Notes: generated from the letters alone by a model not told the origin. Positions 36,976-46,773 are shown, numbered from the stretch's first letter. The stretch is 64,000 nt of DNA from Gammaproteobacteria bacterium (GCA_011523505.1 WTGP01000018.1:307777-371776), one strand, 5' to 3'. Program-made: numbers and translations.

Positions 36976-38409
36976 TCAATCCTCTATGGGAAGCACGGTC
37001 ATCGAATCGGTGTGGCCAGACACGCCGGTAATCGCGCCCTTGGTAATGATCACCAGGTCGTGGGCCTCAAGCCCGCCCGCTTCCCGCAGCCGCTCGAATA
37101 CGGCGCGAAAGAGCAGGTCCGGCTGGGTCTCGGTCACGTCGAAGGCCACCGGGACCACCCCCCGGTAAAGCGTAACCCGGCGCTGCGTGCCGGGATGGCG
37201 GGTCAACGCGAAAATGGGGATATCGGAGCGGATGCGCGACATCCAGAGCGCCGTGGCGCCGGATTCGGTCAGCGCCGCAATAGCGCGCACGTCCATGTGG
37301 TTGGCCGCGTACATGGCGGCCTTGGCAATACCCTCGTCCACCCGTTCGAACGCGCCTTCGGTGACCGGGCTGGTTTCCATGCGGGCCGGCATCCAGGCTT
37401 CCGCGCCCTCGCAGATGGAGGCCATGGCGGCAACGGCCTCGGCTGCGTACTCGCCCACCGCGCTTTCCGCCGACAGCATCACGGCGTCGGTGCCGTCCAT
37501 GACCGCGTTGGAAACGTCGGAAACCTCCGCCCGGGTCGGCATCGGCCGGTCGATCATCGACTCCATCATCTGCGTGGCGGTTATCACGACTCGGTGCCGG
37601 TGGCGCGCACGGCGGATAATCGACTTCTGCTGGCCGATCAGGCCCTCGTAGCCGGTCTCTATCCCCAGGTCTCCGCGCGCCACCATCACCGCGTCGGCGG
37701 CATCCACGATTTCGTCGAGGTTGTCCAGCGCCTCCGACCGCTCGATCTTGGCGACGATGTGGGCGGAGCCTCCCGCTTCCCTGATCAGCCGGCGCGCAGT
37801 CTCGATATCGGCGCCGTCGCGGACGAAGGAAACGGCGATCCAGTCGAGTTCCGCTTCGGCCGCAAGCTTCAGGTCCCGGCGGTCTTCCTCGGTGAGCGCG
37901 GGCACCGCCAGCAGGCCCCCGCCCCGCTTGTTCACGCCCTTGTGATCCGAAACCACGCCGCCGTGGACCACGCTGCAGTGCACTCTGGATCCGCGGGTCT
38001 CCTCGACCCTGAGCTCCACGTTCCCGTCGTCCAGCAACAGGGTGTCGCCGGACACGACGTCCTCGCCGAGGGTGGTGAAATTCAGGCCGACGCCATGAAC
38101 GTCGCCCGCGTGCGCATCGAGCTCGTGATCGAAAAAGAATTCGGCGCCGTCTTCGAGCCGCACCGGGCCATTGGCGAAGCCGGCGATGCGGATCTTCGGC
38201 CCCTGGAGGTCTCCCAGCAGCGCCACGCAACGGCCCAGTTCCGCGGCGGCCTCGCGCACCTCGGCAATGCGCCGGTAGCGGACATCCCAGTCGCCGTGCG
38301 AAAAATTGAGCCGCAAGGCGTCGGCGCCGTTTTCCAGAACGCCGCGCAGGACCTCCGGCCGATCGGTCGCCGGACCCAGGGTCGCAATGATTTTCGTGCG
38401 CCGCATCAA
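36976..38409 (-). CDS. pyk: Pyruvate kinase
   Basis: This enzyme converts phosphoenolpyruvate to pyruvate (477 aa). Motifs are RRTKIIATLGPATDRPE at the start, LRLNFSHGDWDVR, the active-site region IVAKIERSEALDNLDEIV and VMVARGDLGIETGYEGLIGQ, and VITATQMMESMIDRPMPTRA. The second of two adjacent ATGs is an equal start candidate. It follows pgk by 27 bases. Confidence 0.96.
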   Translation of the reverse strand: MMRRTKIIATLGPATDRPEVLRGVLENGADALRLNFSHGDWDVRYRRIAEVREAAAELGRCVALLGDLQGPKIRIAGFANGPVRLEDGAEFFFDHELDAHAGDVHGVGLNFTTLGEDVVSGDTLLLDDGNVELRVEETRGSRVHCSVVHGGVVSDHKGVNKRGGGLLAVPALTEEDRRDLKLAAEAELDWIAVSFVRDGADIETARRLIREAGGSAHIVAKIERSEALDNLDEIVDAADAVMVARGDLGIETGYEGLIGQQKSIIRRARHRHRVVITATQMMESMIDRPMPTRAEVSDVSNAVMDGTDAVMLSAESAVGEYAAEAVAAMASICEGAEAWMPARMETSPVTEGAFERVDEGIAKAAMYAANHMDVRAIAALTESGATALWMSRIRSDIPIFALTRHPGTQRRVTLYRGVVPVAFDVTETQPDLLFRAVFERLREAGGLEAHDLVIITKGAITGVSGHTDSMTVLPIED

Positions 38410-38436
38410 CGCTGCATCATACAGGCGCGTCTTGCT

Positions 38437-39594
38437 TCAGCGCGTATGGAGAACGGCTACGCCCGGCAGTTCGCTCCCCTTAAGCCAGGCCAGCATCGCG
38501 CCGCCGCCCGTGCACAGATGATCCAGTTCCGAGGCCAGTCCGAACTCGTCCAGCGCGCGCAGGGTGTCGCCTCCTCCGGCAATGCGGTAAGCGGGACTGG
38601 CCGCAACCGCTTCCGCCACCTTGCGGGTGCCGCCGGCAAACGCCTCGACCTCGAACAACCCCAGCGGTCCGTTCCAGACAACGGCGCCGGCGTCGGCTAT
38701 CGCCTGCGCGTAAATCTCCGCCGTTCGAGGACCGATGTCCAGGATCATTTCGTGCGGCCTTACATCTTCGACCGGTGCGATGCGGGCGCTCCGGGGCGAG
38801 TCCGGCGACGGCGCCAGCACGGCGTCCAGCGGCAGAAGCACCTCGGCGCGGCCCGACAGCACCCGCCGCGCCTCGGCAAACATTTCCGGCTCGGCAAGCG
38901 ACGCCCCCAACTCCAGGCCGGTCGCGCCCAGCAGGGTATTGGCGATTCCGCCGCCTGGGATCAGCACGTCCGCCTGCGACGCAAGCGACCGCAGCACACC
39001 GAGCTTGCCGGAAATCTTGGCGCCGCCGGCGATGGCCGCAAGCGGCCGGGGAGGATCCGAAAACACCGCCTGCAAGGCCCTCAGTTCGGCCAGCAGAAGC
39101 GGACCCGCGCAGGCTTCCGGCGCCGCCCGCGCAACCGCGTGAACGCTGGCCTGGGCCCTGTGGGCGCTGCCGAAGGCATCCATCACGAACAGGTCGCACA
39201 GCGCCGCCATGCGCTTTCCGAGTTCCGGAGAGTTGTCCTTCTCCCCGGCGTTGAAGCGCACGTTCTCGCACAGGACCGCCTGTCCGCCGGCAACGTCCAC
39301 GCCGTCCAGCCAATCGCGCTGGAGCGGCACGGGCCCGCCCAGGGCCCGGCTCAGTTCCTCCGCGACGGGGGCCAGCGAATACCGGGCATCGAACGACCCT
39401 TCAGCCGGGCGCCCCAGGTGCGAAAGCACGATTACCGCCGCATCGCGATCAAGGCAATGGCGGATTGCCGGCAGCGCCGCCCGTATGCGCTGATCGTTGG
39501 CAACCCGGCCCTTTTCGATCGGGACGTTCAGATCCGCGCGAATCATGACCCGCCGTCCGGTGACGACGGCGGAGCTCAGCGCGGGAACGATCAT
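38437..39594 (-). CDS. pgk: Phosphoglycerate kinase
   Basis: This enzyme interconverts 1,3-bisphosphoglycerate and 3-phosphoglycerate, making ATP (385 aa; family about 385-400). Visible motifs are VMIRADLNVPIEKGRV, VIVLSHLGRPAEG, LLENVRFNAGEKDNS-like (here CENVRFNAGEKDNS), AIAGGAKISGKLGVL and VWNGPLGLFEVEAFAGGT. The ATG overlaps the gap stop (TGATG), so the two are coupled. The frame extends upstream inside gap but without homology to Pgk. Confidence 0.96.
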   Translation of the reverse strand: MIVPALSSAVVTGRRVMIRADLNVPIEKGRVANDQRIRAALPAIRHCLDRDAAVIVLSHLGRPAEGSFDARYSLAPVAEELSRALGGPVPLQRDWLDGVDVAGGQAVLCENVRFNAGEKDNSPELGKRMAALCDLFVMDAFGSAHRAQASVHAVARAAPEACAGPLLLAELRALQAVFSDPPRPLAAIAGGAKISGKLGVLRSLASQADVLIPGGGIANTLLGATGLELGASLAEPEMFAEARRVLSGRAEVLLPLDAVLAPSPDSPRSARIAPVEDVRPHEMILDIGPRTAEIYAQAIADAGAVVWNGPLGLFEVEAFAGGTRKVAEAVAASPAYRIAGGGDTLRALDEFGLASELDHLCTGGGAMLAWLKGSELPGVAVLHTR

Positions 39595-40607
39595 CAGGGC
39601 GCTTCGAGCAAGGCCAGCGTGGTGTCCAGCATGCGGTTGGCGAATCCCCATTCGTTGTCGTACCAGGAGCACACCTTGACCAGGTCATCGCCCAGCACCT
39701 TGGTCATGCCGGCATCGTAGACCGACGAATACGGGCAGTGGTTGAAATCGGCGGAAACCAGGGGCTCGTCGTTGAAGGCCAGCACGCCGCTCAACTCGCC
39801 ATCGGCGGCGGCCTTCATGGCGGCGTCGATTTCCTCCACCGTGGTCGCACGCGAGGCGCGGAACGTGAGATCGACCAGGGACACGTTGATCGTGGGAACG
39901 CGCACCGAAAAGCCGTCCAGCCGGCCGTCCAGTTCCGGCAGCACGAGCCCCACGGCGGCCGCGGCCCCGGTCTTGGTCGGAATCATCGAATGGGTTGCCG
40001 ACCGGGCGCGCCGCAGGTCCTTGTGATAGACGTCGGTCAGGACCTGGTCGTTGGTATAGCTGTGGATGGTGTTCATGATGCCCTGCTCGATGCCCACCGC
40101 CGCGTGCAGCACCTTGGCCATGGGCGCGAGGCAGTTGGTGGTGCAGGAAGCGTTGGAAATGATCGCGTGGCTCGATCGCAGCACCTGGTGGTTGACGCCG
40201 TAAACCACCGTGGCGTCCACATCCTTGCCCGCGGGAGCGGAAATCACCACCCGTCCGGCCCCGGCGCTCAGGTGCATTCCGGCCTTGTCGCGCGAACGGA
40301 ACAGTCCGGTGCATTCCAGCACCACGTCCACGCCCAGTTCCGCCCAGGGCAACTGCGCCGGATCGCGCTCCGCCAGCACCCGGATGCGATCTCCGTCCAC
40401 CAGCATGTCGTCGCCGTCCATCGCGACCTCGGCGCCGAAGCGCCCGTGAGCGGTGTCGTAGCGCGTCAGGTGCGCGTTGGTATGGGTATCGCCGAGGTCA
40501 TTGATGGCGACGATCCGCACCGCGCCGCGCTTACCTTCTTCGTAGAGCGCGCGGAGGATGCAGCGCCCGATTCGTCCATACCCGTTGATTGCAATTCTTG
40601 CCGCCAC
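39594..40607 (-). CDS. gap: Glyceraldehyde-3-phosphate dehydrogenase, type I
   Basis: This is a 337-aa GAPDH. The NAD fold opens [20 protein letters not shown], and the catalytic cysteine is Cys155 in [16 protein letters not shown]. The C-terminal [13 protein letters not shown] is typical. After [23 protein letters not shown]-type sequence there is an aspartate in the cofactor region, which favours NAD, but specificity is not proven. It lies ten bases after tkt. Confidence 0.96.
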   Translation of the reverse strand: MAARIAINGYGRIGRCILRALYEEGKRGAVRIVAINDLGDTHTNAHLTRYDTAHGRFGAEVAMDGDDMLVDGDRIRVLAERDPAQLPWAELGVDVVLECTGLFRSRDKAGMHLSAGAGRVVISAPAGKDVDATVVYGVNHQVLRSSHAIISNASCTTNCLAPMAKVLHAAVGIEQGIMNTIHSYTNDQVLTDVYHKDLRRARSATHSMIPTKTGAAAAVGLVLPELDGRLDGFSVRVPTINVSLVDLTFRASRATTVEEIDAAMKAAADGELSGVLAFNDEPLVSADFNHCPYSSVYDAGMTKVLGDDLVKVCSWYDNEWGFANRMLDTTLALLEAP

Positions 40608-40616
40608 TTCCCTACC

Positions 40617-42656
40617 TCAACTTGAAGCAAGCCCGCGCACTTCGGCGACGGACTCGCGGGCCAATGCCGCCACCGCTTCCGCGGTGAATCCATAATGTTC
40701 GAACAACTCGCCGCCGGGCGCCGAAGCGCCGTAGCGGCTTATTCCCAGCACCCGCCCGTTGGGGCCGGTAATGCCGGGCCAGCCTCGGGGAACGCCCGCT
40801 TCGACCGCCACCCGCGCCCGAACGCCCTCCGGCAGCACCGACTCGCGGTAGCCGGGCTCCTGCTGCATGAAGACGTATACGCAAGGCATCGAGACGACCC
40901 GCGCGGCTATGCCCTCGCCTTCAAGTTCGGCGGCCGCGGCCATCGCCAGCTGCACTTCCGAGCCGGTCGCGATCAGCAGCACGTCGGGCGCGGCCGCCGC
41001 TTCCCGCTGCAGCACGTAGCCGCCGCGGGCCACCTGGGCCAGCTGCTCGTCGCTGCGCTTCTGGGCCGGCAGACCCTGGCGCGTAAGCACCAGGCTCGTG
41101 GGGCCGTCGCGGCGCTCGATCGCCGCGCGCCAGGCCACCGCCGTCTCGACCCCGTCGCACGGCCGCCATACGCGCATATTGGGAATGATGCGCAGCGATT
41201 CCAGGTGTTCGATCGGCTGGTGCGTCGGACCGTCTTCGCCCAGGCCGATCGAATCGTGCGTGAAAACGAATATGCAGGGCTGGCGCATCAGCGCGGCCAT
41301 GCGGATGGCGTTGCGCTGGTAGTCGGAAAACGTGAGGAAGGTGCCGCCGTACGGAATGAAGCCGCCGTGCAGCGCCAGGCCGTTGAGCATGGCGCCCATG
41401 GCGAACTCGCGAACGCCGAAATAGACGTAGTTGCCGCCGCCCTGGGCCGTGATGTCCACGGACCCGGAATGGCGCGTGCAGTTGGACCCGGTCAGGTCCG
41501 CCGAGCCGCCAACCAGTTCCGGCAGCATCGGCGCGAACGCCTCCAGGGCCCCCAGCGACGCCTTGCGCGTGGCCTGGGTCTTGTGCTCCGCCGCGATGTT
41601 CCCGATCGCCCGTGCCGCCGACGCCTGCCAGTCTTCCGGCAATCGGCCGTCCATGCGCCGCTCGAACTCCGCAGCCTCAACCGGAAACGCCGCGCGATAG
41701 GCCGCGAATTTTTCGTTCCAGCCATCGACCTGCCGCTCGCCGCGATCGCGGATGTCCCAGCCGCGGCGGATATCTTCCGGCACATCGAACGGCGCATGCG
41801 GCCAGTTCAGCTCCTTGCGCGCGGCCTCGATCTCGGCCTCCCCCAGCGGTGCGCCGTGCGTGTCCGCCGTGCCCTGCTTGTTGGGCGCCCCGAAACCGAT
41901 GACGGTCCGGGCGCACACCAGGCTGGGCCGGTTTCCTTCCGCACAGGCCTGGTCCAGCGCCTCGCGCAGGGCCTCGGGATCATGGCCGTCGACGTCGCGC
42001 ACCACGTGCCAGCCGTAGGCCTCGAACCTGGCCGGCGTATCGTCGCGGAACCACGCGCCGACTTCCCCGTCGATCGAAATGCCGTTGTCGTCGTATATGC
42101 ATATCAGCTTGCCCAGGCCCAGCACGCCCGCCAGCGAACAGGCCTCGTGCGAGATGCCTTCCATCAGGCAGCCGTCGCCCAGCAATACCCAGGTCCTGTG
42201 GTCGACGATCTCATGTTTCGGGCGGTTGAATTCGGACGCCAGCAAGCGTTCGGCAAGCGCCATGCCCACCGCGTTGGCCAGACCCTGGCCCAGCGGCCCC
42301 GTCGTGGTCTCGATGCCGATCCCGACGTTGAGCTCCGGGTGGCCGGCCGTGTGCGAGCCCAGCTGCCGGAAGGCCTTGAGCTGGTCGAGGTCCAGGTCGT
42401 AGCCCGCCAGGTGCGCGGCGCCGTACAAGAGCATGGAACCGTGCCCGTTGGACAGAACCAGCCGGTCGCGATCCACCCAGTGAGGCTGCCTGGGCGCCAC
42501 CTTCAGGTAATCCGAGTAGAGCAACTCCGCGATGTCCGCCATGCCCATGGGCATGCCGGGATGGCCGGAGTTGGCGCGCTGCACGGCGTCCATGGCCAGA
42601 GCGCGCAAGGCGTTTGCGCGCTCCCGGCGCGCGGCCTGCGTTGCTAGCTGCGCCAC
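40617..42656 (-). CDS. tkt: Transketolase
   Basis: This is a thiamine-diphosphate enzyme (679 aa; E. coli 663) of the pentose phosphate pathway. Motifs are RANSGHPGMPMGMADIAE, the ThDP site LGDGCLMEGISHEACSLAG, THDSIGLGEDGPTHQPIEHL and the C-terminal GASAPGGELFEHYGFT. It is first in tkt-gap-pgk-pyk; no fba is seen after pyk. Its start overlaps the end of the thioredoxin-like gene by 13 bases. Confidence 0.97.
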   Translation of the reverse strand: MAQLATQAARRERANALRALAMDAVQRANSGHPGMPMGMADIAELLYSDYLKVAPRQPHWVDRDRLVLSNGHGSMLLYGAAHLAGYDLDLDQLKAFRQLGSHTAGHPELNVGIGIETTTGPLGQGLANAVGMALAERLLASEFNRPKHEIVDHRTWVLLGDGCLMEGISHEACSLAGVLGLGKLICIYDDNGISIDGEVGAWFRDDTPARFEAYGWHVVRDVDGHDPEALREALDQACAEGNRPSLVCARTVIGFGAPNKQGTADTHGAPLGEAEIEAARKELNWPHAPFDVPEDIRRGWDIRDRGERQVDGWNEKFAAYRAAFPVEAAEFERRMDGRLPEDWQASAARAIGNIAAEHKTQATRKASLGALEAFAPMLPELVGGSADLTGSNCTRHSGSVDITAQGGGNYVYFGVREFAMGAMLNGLALHGGFIPYGGTFLTFSDYQRNAIRMAALMRQPCIFVFTHDSIGLGEDGPTHQPIEHLESLRIIPNMRVWRPCDGVETAVAWRAAIERRDGPTSLVLTRQGLPAQKRSDEQLAQVARGGYVLQREAAAAPDVLLIATGSEVQLAMAAAAELEGEGIAARVVSMPCVYVFMQQEPGYRESVLPEGVRARVAVEAGVPRGWPGITGPNGRVLGISRYGASAPGGELFEHYGFTAEAVAALARESVAEVRGLASS

Positions 42657-43195
42657 TTGATCGAGCAGCCCTGGCTGGAATTCTGGCTGCGCGGGCCCTG
42701 CCCGGTCCTTGCGATCCGGACCATGGCGTCGAACAGTTCGCGGGGCGCGTCCGGGGGCGCTGCGCGCGATGTGCTGGAATCCAGCCGCCCCCGGTACTGT
42801 AGTTCAAGATCGGCGTTGTAGCCGAAGAAGTCCGGCGTGCAGACCGCGCCGTAGCTGCTCGCCACCTCCTGCGATTCGTCATGGAGGTACGGAAAATCGA
42901 AGCCGGCCTGCTCGGCCAGGGCGGCCATTCGCGGCGGGGAATCCGCCGGGTAGCGAACCACGTCATTGGGCATGATCGCGACGCTGCCGATGCCATGCTC
43001 GCGCAACTCGGCGGTATCGCGTGCAAGCTTGCCGAGGATGGCCTGCACGTACGGGCAATGATTGCAGATGAACATCACCAGCGTGCCGTTCTCGCCGGCG
43101 CAGTCCTCAAGACTGAACACGCGCCCGGACGGATCCGGCAGGTTGAAACGCGGCGCGGGGGCGCCGAAATCGCAGGGAGGCGGACCCATCAGCAT
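42644..43195 (-). CDS. Thioredoxin-fold AhpC/TSA-like protein
   Basis: This is a 183-aa thioredoxin-fold protein. PAPRFNLPDPSGRVFSLED is an AhpC/TSA-type opening. The active-site region is FICNHCPYVQAI, with a CxxC-like C-N-H-C pair. The C-terminus GCSIKWRS also matches this uncharacterised thioredoxin family. It has no signal peptide, so it is probably cytoplasmic and acts in thiol-disulfide or peroxide metabolism. It overlaps the tkt start by 13 bases. Confidence 0.85.
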   Translation of the reverse strand: MLMGPPPCDFGAPAPRFNLPDPSGRVFSLEDCAGENGTLVMFICNHCPYVQAILGKLARDTAELREHGIGSVAIMPNDVVRYPADSPPRMAALAEQAGFDFPYLHDESQEVASSYGAVCTPDFFGYNADLELQYRGRLDSSTSRAAPPDAPRELFDAMVRIARTGQGPRSQNSSQGCSIKWRS

Positions 43196-43380
43196 GAATT
43201 GCTCCTTCGTAGCGGCCGGGAGAGAAAAAAGCTGGATGGCAAAGCGGTGACGGGTTAAATCAAGGCAGCTTGAACTGGCCGCCGGAAGCTTCCACGAAAG
43301 GCGGGAAGTTTATCACGCAGGCCGTTTCCGATAAACGCCGAAACGGGAGTTTCCGGAGCCGGTCGGCATATTATTGGCGC

Positions 43381-43959
43381 ATGCGCACCGGCACTCCGCT
43401 GTTTCCGCTGCCCACGGTCCTTTTTCCGGAGGGCCCGCTGCCCTTGCGGGTGTTCGAGCCCCGTTACGTGGACATGGTCGGAAGGTGCATGCGCGACGAC
43501 GAACCCTTCGGCGTGATCCGTATCGACGAAGACGGCAAGTCGTCCTCGGAGTCGCAGCTTTGCAGGATCGGAACGCTTGCAATCATTGCCGACTGGTTCC
43601 AGAGCGACGGCGGCCTGCTGGGAATACTGGCCATCGGCTCGCTCAGGTTCCAGCTCCACGCGACGGCCCGGCAGCCCGACGGATTGCGAGTCGGCGACAT
43701 CGAGGAACTGCCGCCGGAACCCCGGGTCCCCCTGCCGCCGGAGTTCGTTTCCATGAGCTCGGCGCTGCAGCACCTGATTCAGAAGCTGGACCGCCTGTAC
43801 CAGGGCATCGAAACGCGGTTCGACGACGCCAGCTGGGTCAGTTTGCGGCTGGCCGAGATTCTGCCCATCGGCCTGGAGCACAAGCAGCATTGCCTGGAGC
43901 TTGAGGACCCGCTGGAGCGTCTGCGGTATCTCCGCCCCCTGGTGCGCCTTAGCCGTTAG
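43381..43959 (+). CDS. Lon N-terminal-domain (substrate-binding-like) protein
   Basis: This is a 192-aa protein made of only the Lon protease N-terminal domain: LFPLPTVLFPEGPLPLRVFE then RYVDMVGRCMRDDEPFGV. There is no ATPase or protease domain. Such stand-alone proteins are common in proteobacteria, with no firm function. The ATG chosen gives the family start; the frame is open upstream through intergenic sequence. It lies in a 185-bp divergent gap from the thioredoxin-like gene, and enoyl-CoA hydratase follows after ten bases. Confidence 0.88.
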   Translation: MRTGTPLFPLPTVLFPEGPLPLRVFEPRYVDMVGRCMRDDEPFGVIRIDEDGKSSSESQLCRIGTLAIIADWFQSDGGLLGILAIGSLRFQLHATARQPDGLRVGDIEELPPEPRVPLPPEFVSMSSALQHLIQKLDRLYQGIETRFDDASWVSLRLAEILPIGLEHKQHCLELEDPLERLRYLRPLVRLSR

Positions 43960-43969
43960 GCCCGCGGAA

Positions 43970-44746
43970 ATGCCGAACGACATGCTGCAAGTGGAAGAGC
44001 GCGACGGCGGCCTGCTGCGTCTCACGCTCAACCGCCCGCGGCAGCACAACGCACTGAGCTTCGCGTTGCTGGAGCAATTGCGTGAAACGCTTGAAAACTA
44101 CGCGCGGGACGCGGCGCTCAAGTGCGTAATCGTCACCGGCGCCGGCGAAAAGTCCTTTTGCGCCGGGGGTGATCTGCACGAACTCGACTCGATGCGGTCA
44201 CTGGATGACGCCCGCGAAATCTCCCGCATCGGGCGCCGGGCGCTGGATGCGGTGCGCTATTTCCCGGTGCCGGTGGCCGCGGCGCTGAACGGGGACGCGC
44301 TGGGAGGCGGCGCCGAACTGGCTCTGGCCTGCGACTACAGCCTGGCCGCAAGACATGCGCGACTGGGCTTTCTGCAGGCGCGTCTCAACCTCATGACCGC
44401 CTGGGGCGGGGCCGCGGACGTCCTGGCGCGCTGCGGCAGCGCCAGAGGCATGATGCTGCTGCTCAAGGCGAAGAGGCTGGGCGCCTGCGAAGCGCTTCAG
44501 GCGGGCCTCATAGACGAGGTGGCCGATGAAGGCCAGGACGTGGACGAACTGGCGCAGGCCTGGAGCGCTGCAATGACGGCGCGCAGCCGCGCGGTGCTGC
44601 GCGGGCAGAAAGCCCTGGCGGTGGTCATGCGCAGGAGCATGCAGGAGGCGCTGGCCGAGGCCGAAGAGCAGCACATGGCCAACGCCTGGACGGATCCCGC
44701 GCACTGGGAAGCCGTGCGGCAGAGTTTCTCCGGCAAGAAGGCATAG
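43970..44746 (+). CDS. Enoyl-CoA hydratase/isomerase family protein
   Basis: This is a 258-aa crotonase-fold protein. The CoA/oxyanion loop is visible in AGEKSFCAGGDLHEL, and the second oxyanion glycine in ALNGDALGGGAELALACDYS. The usual catalytic glutamate pair cannot be assigned with confidence, because the region after the second loop reads LNLMTAWGGAADV. It could be a hydratase, isomerase or decarboxylase. The ATG lies ten bases after the Lon-domain gene, and a PuuE-like gene follows 16 bases later. Confidence 0.85.
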   Translation: MPNDMLQVEERDGGLLRLTLNRPRQHNALSFALLEQLRETLENYARDAALKCVIVTGAGEKSFCAGGDLHELDSMRSLDDAREISRIGRRALDAVRYFPVPVAAALNGDALGGGAELALACDYSLAARHARLGFLQARLNLMTAWGGAADVLARCGSARGMMLLLKAKRLGACEALQAGLIDEVADEGQDVDELAQAWSAAMTARSRAVLRGQKALAVVMRRSMQEALAEAEEQHMANAWTDPAHWEAVRQSFSGKKA

Positions 44747-44762
44747 AGGAGTCGCGCGGGAC

Positions 44763-45623
44763 ATGAATACGGGTTTTCGCTGGCCGGGCGGCGCCGGCCT
44801 TGCGCTTTCGGTTGTGCTCAACATCGAGGAGGGCGCAGAGTCCAGCCCCAGGGACGGCGATCCGCGCCCTGATCCCGTGGATGAGCTCGGCATCGCGCTG
44901 CGCGGCTCGAGCCGCAATCTGCCCAACGAGAGCAACTACCGGTACGGCGTGCGGGCGGGAGCGCCCCGCCTTCTCGACATCATGGACCGTTACGGCGCCC
45001 CATGCACGGTGGCGGCCGCGGCGCTGGCGCTCGAGCGCGCACCGGGGCTCGCCGAAAGACTGACGCAAAGCCATCATGAAGTCTGCGCGCACGGTTTTCG
45101 CTGGGCCTTTCAGCACCGCATGGAGGAAGCCGAGGAACGCGAGTTCATCCGCAAGGCCGCCGACAGCATCGAGTCCTCCGTCGGGCGCCGCCCGCAGGGC
45201 TGGCTGTCGCGCTACCTGTTTACGGAAAACACGCGGCGGCTTCTCGCCGAGGAGGGATACGGCTATCACATGGACGATTTCAGCGATGACCTGCCGTGGT
45301 GGGACGTTGACGGATCGAAGCCGATGCTGGTGCTTCCCTACGCGCTGGACACCAACGACATGAAAATGTGGAATTCGCCCGCGTACACCGCGCGGGCCTG
45401 GCTCGATTACCTGAACGACAGCCTCGACCTGCTGCTGAAGGAAAGCCGCAGCGAACCCAGGATGATGTCGGTGGGGATACATGCGCGCATTGCCGGACGG
45501 CCCGGACGGGCCGCGGCCTTCGATTCCTTCCTGGCGCGCGCCGTCACGCGGCCCGGCGTGTGGGCAGCCACGCGATTGCAGATCGCCGAGGCCTGGAGAG
45601 ACGCCCACCCGCCACCCGGCTGA
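44763..45623 (+). CDS. PuuE-like polysaccharide deacetylase-fold protein
   Basis: This is a 286-aa NodB-fold protein of the PuuE (allantoinase-like) group. The strand-1 motif is VVLNIEEGAE, matching the NYEEG form of PuuE rather than the TFDDG of ordinary chitin deacetylases. YRYGVRAGAPRLLDIMDRYG and EVCAHGFRW also match. PuuE proteins hydrolyse allantoin-like ureides, but this group is broad and the substrate here is unknown. No signal peptide is present. It ends 36 bases from the convergent alcohol dehydrogenase gene. Confidence 0.8.
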   Translation: MNTGFRWPGGAGLALSVVLNIEEGAESSPRDGDPRPDPVDELGIALRGSSRNLPNESNYRYGVRAGAPRLLDIMDRYGAPCTVAAAALALERAPGLAERLTQSHHEVCAHGFRWAFQHRMEEAEEREFIRKAADSIESSVGRRPQGWLSRYLFTENTRRLLAEEGYGYHMDDFSDDLPWWDVDGSKPMLVLPYALDTNDMKMWNSPAYTARAWLDYLNDSLDLLLKESRSEPRMMSVGIHARIAGRPGRAAAFDSFLARAVTRPGVWAATRLQIAEAWRDAHPPPG

Positions 45624-45659
45624 ACGCTACGGGAGCGGCGCCCGTGTCCAGTCGCAGCT

Positions 45660-46643
45660 TCAGGGAATGAGAACCGCGGCTCCGTTGAGGCGGCCACCGC
45701 GTAGGTCCGCCAAGGCAGAGTTGGCTTCCGCGAGAGGAAAGCGGGTTACGTGGGTGCTGATCGGTGTCGCCGCGGCCAGCGACATGAATTCGTCGGCGTC
45801 GGCGCGGGTGAGGTTGGCTACCGAACGCAACACGCGCTCGCCCCACAGCAGCTCGTAGGGAAACGCCGGAATCTCGCTCATGTGGATGCCGCCGCACACC
45901 ACGGTTCCGCCCTTGCGCACCGCCGACAGGGCCGCGGGAACCAGGCCGCCCACCGGTGCGAAGATCAGCGCCGCGTCCAGTTTCCGGGGCGGGATCCGGT
46001 CCGAAGGTCCGGCCCAGACCGCGCCGAGTTCGCGGGCGAACGCTTCGCCCTGCCGGTCTCCGGGACGGACGAAGGCATGGACTTCCTGGTTATGCTCCAG
46101 CGCCACCTGGGCGACGATATGGGCCGCCGCGCCGAACCCGTAAATCCCGAGGCGCTCGGCCGGCCCGGCCAGCTTCCAGCTGCGATAGCCGATCAGGCCC
46201 GCGCACAGCAACGGAGCGGCGTGTTCGTCGGAATAACCGTCGGGGATCGATACGCAATAGCGCGCATCGGCCAGGATGCCCTCCGCGTAGCCGCCGTGGC
46301 GGTGAAAGCCGGTGAATTGCGCGCTTTCGCAAAGATTCTCCCGGCCTTCGCCGCAATAGCGGCACTTGCCGCAGGTCCAACCCAGCCAGGGCACGCCGAA
46401 CCGCTGCCCGGGCCGGATACCTTCGACGCCCTGCCCCACTTCCTCGGCGATCGCCACCGCCTCGTGTCCCGGGACGATCGGGAAACTCGGGTCGGGCAGT
46501 TCGCCGTCGACGAGGTGCAGGTCGGTGCGGCAAACGCCGCAGGCCAGAACGCGGCCACGCACCTCGCCTGCGGCAGGCGCCGGCAGGTCCAGTGTCTCGG
46601 AACGCAGGCCGCCGCGCGGACGGCTGAGAATCATCGCGCGCAT
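45660..46643 (-). CDS. Zinc-dependent alcohol dehydrogenase family protein
   Basis: This is a 327-aa medium-chain dehydrogenase. The catalytic zinc region is ACGVCRTDLHLVDGELP with GHEAVAIAEEVG, and the structural zinc site is CGKCRYCGEGRENLC with four cysteines. The Rossmann motif is degenerate but visible in LGIYGFGAAAHIVAQVA. It belongs to the adh_fam_2-like group (AdhA type). A second in-frame ATG three codons in is possible. It lies downstream of hsp20 past a tandem hairpin repeat. Confidence 0.88.
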   Translation of the reverse strand: MRAMILSRPRGGLRSETLDLPAPAAGEVRGRVLACGVCRTDLHLVDGELPDPSFPIVPGHEAVAIAEEVGQGVEGIRPGQRFGVPWLGWTCGKCRYCGEGRENLCESAQFTGFHRHGGYAEGILADARYCVSIPDGYSDEHAAPLLCAGLIGYRSWKLAGPAERLGIYGFGAAAHIVAQVALEHNQEVHAFVRPGDRQGEAFARELGAVWAGPSDRIPPRKLDAALIFAPVGGLVPAALSAVRKGGTVVCGGIHMSEIPAFPYELLWGERVLRSVANLTRADADEFMSLAAATPISTHVTRFPLAEANSALADLRGGRLNGAAVLIP

Positions 46644-46663
46644 CGCGCGATTGTGGCATGAGA

Positions 46664-46765
46664 ACCTGCCGACCGCCTTGCCGGGGGGCTCAGGCGGGCC
46701 GGCAGGGTTTGAATACCTGCCGGCCGCCGTGCTGGGAGGGCTCAGGCGGGCCGGCAGGATTTGGG
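46664..46765. repeat. Two tandem 51-bp hairpin units between hsp20 and adh
   Basis: Two adjacent 51-bp copies (46664-46714 and 46715-46765) share most positions, including GGCTCAGGCGGGCCGGCAGG. The second copy forms a perfect 10-bp inverted repeat, CCTGCCGGCC...GGCCGGCAGG, around about 23 bases; the first has one change in the left arm. They start nine bases after the hsp20 stop on the minus strand. They may block read-through into the alcohol dehydrogenase gene or be a REP-like repeat. Confidence 0.75.
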
Positions 46766-46773
46766 GGGTGGGA

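Noticed and set aside
43196-43380. A small gene in the 185-bp divergent gap before the Lon-domain gene
   Set aside because: The in-frame extension upstream of the conserved ATG has no family match and no ribosome site; the gap most likely holds divergent promoters, which I could not place confidently.
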